The translations under genes and the position numbers were made by a program. Positions 58,403 through 64,000 of a stretch of DNA of 64,000 bases are shown here, in pieces. Each line of letters begins with the position of its first letter. Within the stretch, counting starts at the first letter, position 1. Source of the stretch: Porodaedalea pini (taxonomy: Eukaryota; Basidiomycota; Agaricomycetes; Hymenochaetales; Hymenochaetaceae); assembly GCA_002794775.1 (NCBI GenBank), contig NBAY01000011.1, forward strand, positions 248,001 to 312,000. Direction: 5' to 3'. A model generated the notes under the pieces. It did no database searches, was not told the DNA's origin, and saw only the letters and a list, made by a program, of their open reading frames with translations.

Positions 58403-58717
58403 ACACACACTTTCAGCTCAAACAATTCATTTCTCATTTGAAAATTTTCAGAAAAATCATCAAAAAAAATTAATTAGGGAATTATTATGCCATCTTTGAA
58501 ATGAGTATTGGTGTATAAACTGCTACATCACATCAACTAATTTGAGCTTTCTTGATGATGCATAAGAGAGAGACTGAAAATACATACAGGAAAATTGTCT
58601 ACTCACCTTTGTTGTTGTCAGAATGGGTTCAAATAGGAAGTATTATATAATGTGAACTATACAGTACCAGTGCAAAAGGAATCCATTGAGAATTATTCTC
58701 AGAATATGTAAATCATC

Positions 58718-59082
58718 AGCATGACATGTGCTAGAGTATAGTGCAACTTGGCCTGGGTGCCTATGAGCTTCAGATGGGTCAGGGAACAAAGGGAATGTGA
58801 AATATATATGAACAGAACATAATGCACCAGGCTCCAAGGATCCAGAGGCTGTGCTGCTTCCCCAAGTCTTGGACTCAGAGTGGTCCTCATCTTGGCAAGC
58901 TTGCATACATGCTAGAGTATCACTGAACTCAATGTGAGTGCATATGAGCTTTGGATGAGTTGGGGAGTAAGGGAAATATGAAAAGGATATGAACAGGATA
59001 TAATGTGCCAGGCTCTGAAGGTCTGGAGGCTGTGCTGTCACTGAGTCTCAGATTTAGACTTGGACTCAGACTTATCTTAATC
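58718..59082. repeat. Diverged tandem duplication of about 180 bp
   Basis: Two copies share GTGCTAGAGTAT/ATGCTAGAGTAT, CCTATGAGCTT/CATATGAGCTT, GAACAG..ATAATG and GAGGCTGTGCTG in the same order. No coding sense. Confidence 0.6.
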
Positions 59083-59439
59083 ACAGTACAGCTTCACAGT
59101 TGTATTCCAGAGTTTGTGTGTGCCTCAGAATGTCAGATGCTTGGTACCTCAGAGTCAAGTTATGATGTTCAGAAGGTTGGCATTATGTCAGAAGTGGTAA
59201 GAACACCCAGTGGGCTTTCAGTTTTGGCATAAATGGAATGCCATACAATAAAATTCAGATTGCTTTCAGACATGTGTATGTGATACATATATAGTTTTGA
59301 AATTGAGAACTCAGACTAATGGCCAGCAAGGAACTTTGAATAGATACAGCTTCAAGAGTGAGAGATTGTACTGATTAAATCTGAAGAACCAAAGAACTCA
59401 GATCAAGCAATGCCTAAAAAACTCGGATTGATGGCCAGC

Positions 59440-59466
59440 GAAGTTCCCGGCGAAGCCGGGAACTTC
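59440..59466. repeat. Perfect 12-bp stem hairpin near the end of the repeat-rich flank
   Basis: GAAGTTCCCGGC, loop GAA, GCCGGGAACTTC. CTGG then T follows at 59471-59475. Helitron 3' ends have a hairpin shortly before CTRR and insert before T, but the spacing here is shorter than usual and I cannot identify the 5' end. Confidence 0.6.
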
Positions 59467-59474
59467 AGGGCTGG

Positions 59475-60026
59475 TGGCATATAAGTGTAGAACGTGTTTT
59501 CTAGGAGGTACGCGGATTCCGGGTACGCAAAGCCGAATATAGGATCTTCCATGCAGAGTACTGTGTTCGTAGGCGATAAGACGGTAGGTCCTTTAGTTGA
59601 AGCGGTCGAGTAGATGAGTTATTGCCCAGGGCCCGGGGTATCATGCATCATGGGTCAAGTCCGAGATCGTGAGGATTATGCCAGTGAGTATGGTTACAGT
59701 GGCGTTTGGCGTTGGTTCAGCCGGTAGCTTTCCAGCATGTACCGACAGACGCCTGAGCGGCCCAGAGATTTTAGAGCACTGATTCAAACTTTTAAAGAAT
59801 GACAAAATCGAGCAAGGGAAATGGAGTATATGACCTTTAATTCGCGTTGTGTCCCGGCGCGTCATCAGCAGAACCTGAATATGATGAGCATCTCGTAGCA
59901 TAATTGTAACGGGTTCGGGCTCACGTTGTGTATCAGGTCATGCAAAATTGCAAGTACAGAGAAAGCAATTCAACACATTCTTCTCTACCCTTCATCGACC
60001 CTTCGTCTCTCAATCGAGGGCGACTC
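59475..60026. other. Intergenic region, no supported gene
   Basis: Host-like base composition returns here. A minus-strand open frame at 59641-59901 has no recognisable domain, so I do not call it. Confidence 0.4.
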
Positions 60027-60369
60027 CTAATCGGTTCGCAAGGAGACGCTGTTCTGCTGAAAGTGCAGCTTCGCGGGCTTGTGAGTCTCTGTCGCTGCAT
60101 CCGCGGGCTGAACGGAAGCATCCTCACTCTGTTGTGGACTCATCAGAAAAATCAAGGCTCGACGTGACGACATGGAAGACCGCGATAATTCAGCGCACCT
60201 GGGTTTGAGCGGAGTCCGAAGTCAAAGCCCCAGTCGTGTTCGCGGCTTTATCGTGAACCTGTTCGAGAGTGGTCTGAGCCAAAAAAAAAAAGCTTCAGTC
60301 AGGACAAATGGAGTGACAAATGGAGTGACTCACCTTAGTACTGGGTTCAGCGGCCTTGTCATCGGACAT
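60027..60369 (-). CDS. Small HSP12-like three-exon protein (70 aa)
   Basis: Exons: MSDDKAAEPSTK; then TTLEQVHDKAANTT..SAQTQ; then SEDASVQPADAATETH..RTD with TAG at 60029-60027. Splice sites are GTGAGT..CTCAG and GTGCGC..AACAG, both phase 0. Exon 2 ends SAQTQ and exon 3 begins SE, exactly as SAQPQ and SE in the HSP12-like gene at 30882. The start MSD and first-intron position after Lys also match. A TATA box (TATAAAG, 60499-60493) lies about 125 bp upstream. The composition is hydrophilic with little order. It is probably a diverged stress-protein paralogue; the exon model is from sequence only. Confidence 0.6.
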
Positions 60370-61061
60370 GTTCACACGATTGGTGTCGGACAGCATTTGA
60401 AGAGCGTTAAGACGAGGCCATAAAAAGATATTTCTGATGTGAGTTTATGGAAGTCTGGTAGAGGTAAATTGATTGGTTTGAAGAGGCTCGCCCTTTATAC
60501 GCCTTTCTGGGGACGGGTTTAGGTGGCGGGTACCGGTAGAATGACGTTAGCTGTCTGAGCTTTTTGCCTAATAGCGACAGAGCTTTCACAGCTAAACCAG
60601 TGCTTTACCGAGAGGCGAACCTCGAGGTTTCCGCATGATGCCGCTGGAGCAATTGAACGTGCTGCTAAGAAGAACGAGAATGCCGAGCTCAAAAGCCCGT
60701 TATGGTAAGCCGTTGGTTTTGAAGTACCGCCCTAGAGAAGTCCTCCTGAAGAAAGACGGCGTAGAGCCTTTTTTCGATAGTCTGAAAGAGCCAACTTACT
60801 GCCGAAAGCCAATAATGCTTCATAGGGAACACTCAGATTAGCTTCGGACGAACTGACCAGAGCAGACGATAGACCACAAGGAACCAAGTCGTATGGAAGA
60901 CAATTAGATACATCAGATTAGGTCATTGGGTATCCATATGAGACAGATATAAATACTCGTGTGTGTTCGTAAGCGTCGTTAATGCGCTTCCTGGCCCATC
61001 CGAAGTCATTCCAATCTGTTGCTCCGCGAAAGCAGGTATAACAATCCTTTGACATGGTTCG
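60370..61061. other. Intergenic and promoter region, no other gene seen
   Basis: Includes the promoter of the gene at 60369. A 68-codon plus-strand frame at 60635-60841 lacks any recognisable motif. Confidence 0.4.
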
Positions 61062-61360
61062 TCACATGAGGGCAGCGGTCTCCTTGAAGAAAGAAGGCGC
61101 TGTGATGTTAGCACTAGTGCCCGTCGATTGCGAGGTTGGGCTACTACTCTGTTCGGAACGAAGTGTTAATGCAAACTATTGTGGACACATGCATGGATTC
61201 CGAAGCACTAACCTCGGGCTGGGTTGCACCGCTGAGCTTCGGCGGGGAAGTAGAACTCTTCGATGTAGAGGCCTGAGAGGAGCCATTGATGTAAGCAGTG
61301 CCGAAGAAATGAATTATTGAATCTACGCACCTTCACTGGCATATTGATAGCGTCCGACAT
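61062..61360 (-). CDS. Small HSP12-like three-exon protein (58 aa)
   Basis: Exons: MSDAINMPVK; then ASTSKSSTSPPKLSGATQPE; then SSSPTSQSTGTSANITAPSF, ending ..TAALM with TGA at 61064-61062. Introns start GTGCGT and GTTAGT, both phase 0. Intron one follows Lys and intron two follows ..QPE before Ser-rich sequence, as in the genes at 60027 and 30882. A TATAAAAG box lies 68-75 bp upstream (61435-61428). It is Ser/Thr-rich and hydrophilic. Likely the third member of the same small family, more diverged; it could be degenerate. Confidence 0.5.
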
Positions 61361-62023
61361 GGAGCGAGTATAGGTGTGAAATTTGAGTTGTGTATGGCTG
61401 AATGAATATTAGTGTCCGCCGACGAGTCTTTTATACATTTGGAAAACCTCAATCTCGAGTGTGACGCAACGGGTTCGTCATCAGTCGTCGGTCCGAAGCG
61501 CAACGCCAATGACTGGCCAACATCGACAACGGTGATGAGCGGGAAAGTTTCATTTATGACAGTGGAGAGTTGGGATAATCTGACGTAATGAATGACTTCC
61601 TGCTTAACTTCGGGAACTCTAACTAAATAATACTTTTATGCCTTTGCAGATTAATCCAGACTTTGGCCAAGACTACACAAGAAGCGCCGACGATGAAAGA
61701 CATAGTCCAAGCCAGACCAGATTAAAACAGAGCCACTTGAACTAGGGCTTTGGACGACCATGTTTGCTCGTGCCTATTGGATTTATCGGTGCCGAAAGTT
61801 ATTTGGCACTGAAGCACGAAGATCAGTACCATTGCTTCAACTCGTCTGGCACATGCTCCATCGCAATCCGAGAAAGAAGGAAAGTGAATGCATTACAGAT
61901 AAGCACTAAGAAACACAGCGCTCACAAGAATCGACCAATCAAGCTGCATCGACCCCAGCAAAGTCATCAATACTTTTACAAGCGAAACGTACGGATATCA
62001 TCACCAGATGTCTATGGAAGATC
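61361..62023. other. Intergenic region, no supported gene
   Basis: Promoter of the gene at 61360 and 3' flank of SmD3. Open frames on the plus strand beyond 62000 are shadows of SmD3. Confidence 0.5.
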
Positions 62024-62572
62024 TCAACGACGAATACCGCGTGCTGCGGGTTGTCCGCGGCCACGTCGAGCTGCAACGAAAAATGGCATCAGTGCTGCGC
62101 TACAGGGCCCAAAATGAACGACGTACCGTTTGCTCGCATGATCGTCGCACGACCACGAGCCGTACCGATACCTCTGCCCTTCATCGCATTCGGCCCGACA
62201 CGTTTGAACCTGCAAGCCGTACGGTTGAAAAGTTGATCTTTCATAAATTGCCATAGGAGTAACTCACATCGGTGCGTTCTGCAACATGTCTGGTACGATG
62301 AAAAAGCGGATCATACTTCCCCTAATGTAAACCTGGTCTAGTTGCGAGACACGGCCATCCCGTCCCGTCACAGTGATCTCCTTCAGGGAGATGTTGAGCG
62401 AGTCTTCCGCTACATGACACGGGTTAGAGGTGTTCAAGAACCAGGTCCAACTATGCGACACACCTTCAGCGAGCTTTCCTCTGTAAAGCTGCCCCGTCTT
62501 AAGCTCTACGGTTATAATGTGTCCGAGAGACTCGTGGAGAAGTTTGACAGGTACACCTAGACTGCTGGACAT
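62024..62572 (-). CDS. SMD3: Small nuclear ribonucleoprotein SmD3
   Basis: Core Sm-ring protein of the spliceosomal U snRNPs. [20 protein letters not shown] and [14 protein letters not shown] form the Sm1 motif; [18 protein letters not shown] and [20 protein letters not shown] the Sm2 motif, with the RNA-binding RG dyad. Three introns. The first (about 62412-62468) falls after KLAE; the second splits the Met codon of APM. The C-terminal tail [34 protein letters not shown] has the RG dipeptides expected for arginine methylation. TGA at 62026-62024. Confidence 0.95.
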
Positions 62573-63019
62573 CGTTGGCTGAGTTTTGGATTTGAGAGAG
62601 ACTGAGCGTAGAACGTTCCGCGCGCCGAGGAATTGTAGTGTGGGAAACGCATCTCGCTTACTTACCTATTGCTATACTTGACCCACTGTTAAAACACGCA
62701 GTTTTCGCCCTCCAAATCTATTTTTCTCTTCAAGAGAAAAATGGCGGCTACCTTCTCCCTTTTGTTACTCACTCATATAATTTCTCGCGAATTAATGAGT
62801 GTATAACGGAGGGTATAAAACCAATTTTCAAGTGAGGATTTGTTTTGGTCCAAGTATAGTAACAGGCTACTATTTGACGGCCCTCGCTCAATTCACCACG
62901 AACTCCGGAAGCAGAGGAAGCATCAAGTGTAAGAGTGTTCTCTATTAACTCCTTTGCTCGAACCGCCACGTTGATCTCGACCTACAAACGCTCCTCATTT
63001 CTCAAAAATCAATTCTAAT
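62573..63019. promoter_or_regulatory. Divergent promoter between SmD3 and the Ies2-like gene
   Basis: 447 bp between two divergent starts. I see no gene here. Confidence 0.45.
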
Positions 63020-64000
63020 ATGCCTCCCCGCAGAAAGCTGCCTGTCAGAAGGGCCAGGGCCTATCGGTTTCCACTTTCGCCGCCGGTGCCTGCCATCGAA
63101 ACAATGGAGGTCGAGGGAAGTGGCGAAGGTACGAACCATCCTATTGTGTATTTTGAACCTCTCATAAGCTCAAACCTGATTAGATATGGACGTGTCAGAG
63201 GAAGAAGTCCACGTTGAGGGAGACGGTGCTTCATCTGAGGCCGGCGGCGCGCCGGAAGACGAAGCCTCCGGGAGCGAGGAAGACGAAATTGATGTGGAAG
63301 ATAATGAACAGGATGCGTTAGTTGAGGACGATGAGGAGGACCAGGAAGACGAGGTGTGTCCCGAATTCGTGCTTGAGCTTTAATGTCATGGCGTGGGCTG
63401 ATGTTTGGGTAGCTTTCTTCATCTCCATCTCGTTCGCCTCCGCCAAAGCCGACGAAGGCAAAGCCAACTCCGACAAAACCTCGGTTGAAAATCAAATTAA
63501 AGTTCTCTGGCGTAGCGCCGTCAAATGCCACTCCAACGCCCAGTGACGAGATGCCATTGCGGCCTGGTCGGAAAGGTCATCCGAAGCGTAAGCACTTCGT
63601 ACCTCATAGATTGGTATCTTGAATGCAAACACGAGACAGACGTCGATGTGGAGTCTGAAGACGACGACGACGACGACACCTCGACGCCTTCTACATCATA
63701 CGCAGGACCTACTCGTTTAACACAGAGACAAGCTGCGCTTATAGGTCTAACAGGCGTAGAGGAACTTATCGTGCTAGGTATATTGATGCAACAATATCCA
63801 AGGGATGTGTTCACTCATCATTGACTGCAGGACAACCTGTTTCAAAGAAAAAGAAGCATCTTAACGAAACGGAATTGGCACTAAAGAGAGAAGAAACAGC
63901 GAGAAAACGCAAAAATCTATCGGCGAAGAAGCTTGAAGATGAGAAGGTTCGTCCTTCTTTTTGGAACAGATGAAGAGTGCTTACCATGTGCAATATGTAG
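63020..64000 (+). CDS. IES2: INO80 chromatin-remodelling complex subunit B (Ies2/PAPA-1-like), 3' end outside window
   Basis: The start MPPRRKLPVRRARAYRFPLS is basic. A long acidic region (SGSEEDEIDVEDNEQD, DEEDQEDE) and a Pro/Lys-rich segment (SPPPKPTKAKPTPTKPRLKI) follow. Next come RLTQRQAALIG and KKKKHLNETELALKREETAR with KRKNLSAKKLEDEK, the start of the PAPA-1-like region that Ies2 uses to dock on the INO80 ATPase. At least four short introns. The usual C-terminal HIT zinc finger would lie beyond position 64000. Confidence 0.85.

Noticed and set aside
59641..59901. 86-codon minus-strand open frame
   Set aside because: No domain, no conserved start context and no splice-linked partner; probably chance.
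59879..59960. Possible C/D-box snoRNA (ATGATGA)
   Set aside because: No D box (CTGA) or terminal stem at a suitable distance.
60635..60841. 68-codon plus-strand open frame
   Set aside because: Lies in the upstream region of a minus-strand gene and has no recognisable family feature.
62008..62256. Plus-strand open frames over SmD3
   Set aside because: They are shadows of the Arg/Gly-rich SmD3 tail exons on the minus strand.

Overview
The window looks like nuclear DNA of a basidiomycete fungus, probably an agaricomycete. Genes are dense, most introns are about 50-60 nt with GT..AG ends, and the housekeeping genes are fungal in type. Mobile DNA comprises a LINE, chromodomain gypsy LTR elements, and a DNA transposon pairing a Ulp1-like protease with an RNase-H-fold-like protein. 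There are no CRISPR arrays, prokaryotic operons or rRNA. Exon borders are by-eye estimates, so multi-exon genes are given as start-to-stop spans.

Layout. 1-3380: DNA polymerase kappa (minus strand, 3' end cut by the window) diverging from a small probable mitochondrial protein. 3616-10781: a decayed LINE with 11-bp target-site duplications, inserted 64 bp before the ATG6/Beclin start. 10856-21596: ATG6, glutamate-cysteine ligase, F1-ATP synthase delta subunit, and a large protein that I read as an SRA/YDG-like base-recognition domain joined to an AlkB-type Fe(II)/2OG dioxygenase. 21712-30563: a PH-domain coiled-coil protein, a class-III aminotransferase and a membrane-anchored RING-H2 protein. 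30882-31316: an HSP12-like stress protein.

33001-58175 is a four-level nest. An 8-bp-TSD DNA transposon (D) received LTR element A (35449-53311). A received element B (39032-51534). B received element C in the opposite orientation (42217-48472). Every level has exact target-site duplications (ACCTAGAC, GAGAC, CCAAC, TATCC), and each LTR pair is equal in length with only two differences. All three LTR elements carry an 11-nt self-complementary primer site. B and C share a GGGTTTT -1 frameshift heptamer between gag and pol. C has complete gag and pol frames, but its reverse-transcriptase box reads YLND instead of YLDD.

59475-64000 returns to host genes. Two tiny three-exon minus-strand genes have the same intron placement as the HSP12-like gene, so the nest appears to split an ancestral tandem family. 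Then come SmD3 and the start of an INO80-complex Ies2/PAPA-1 gene. Most premature stops in the decayed elements and five of six LTR differences look like CpG transitions, which suggests methylation-linked mutation of mobile DNA.
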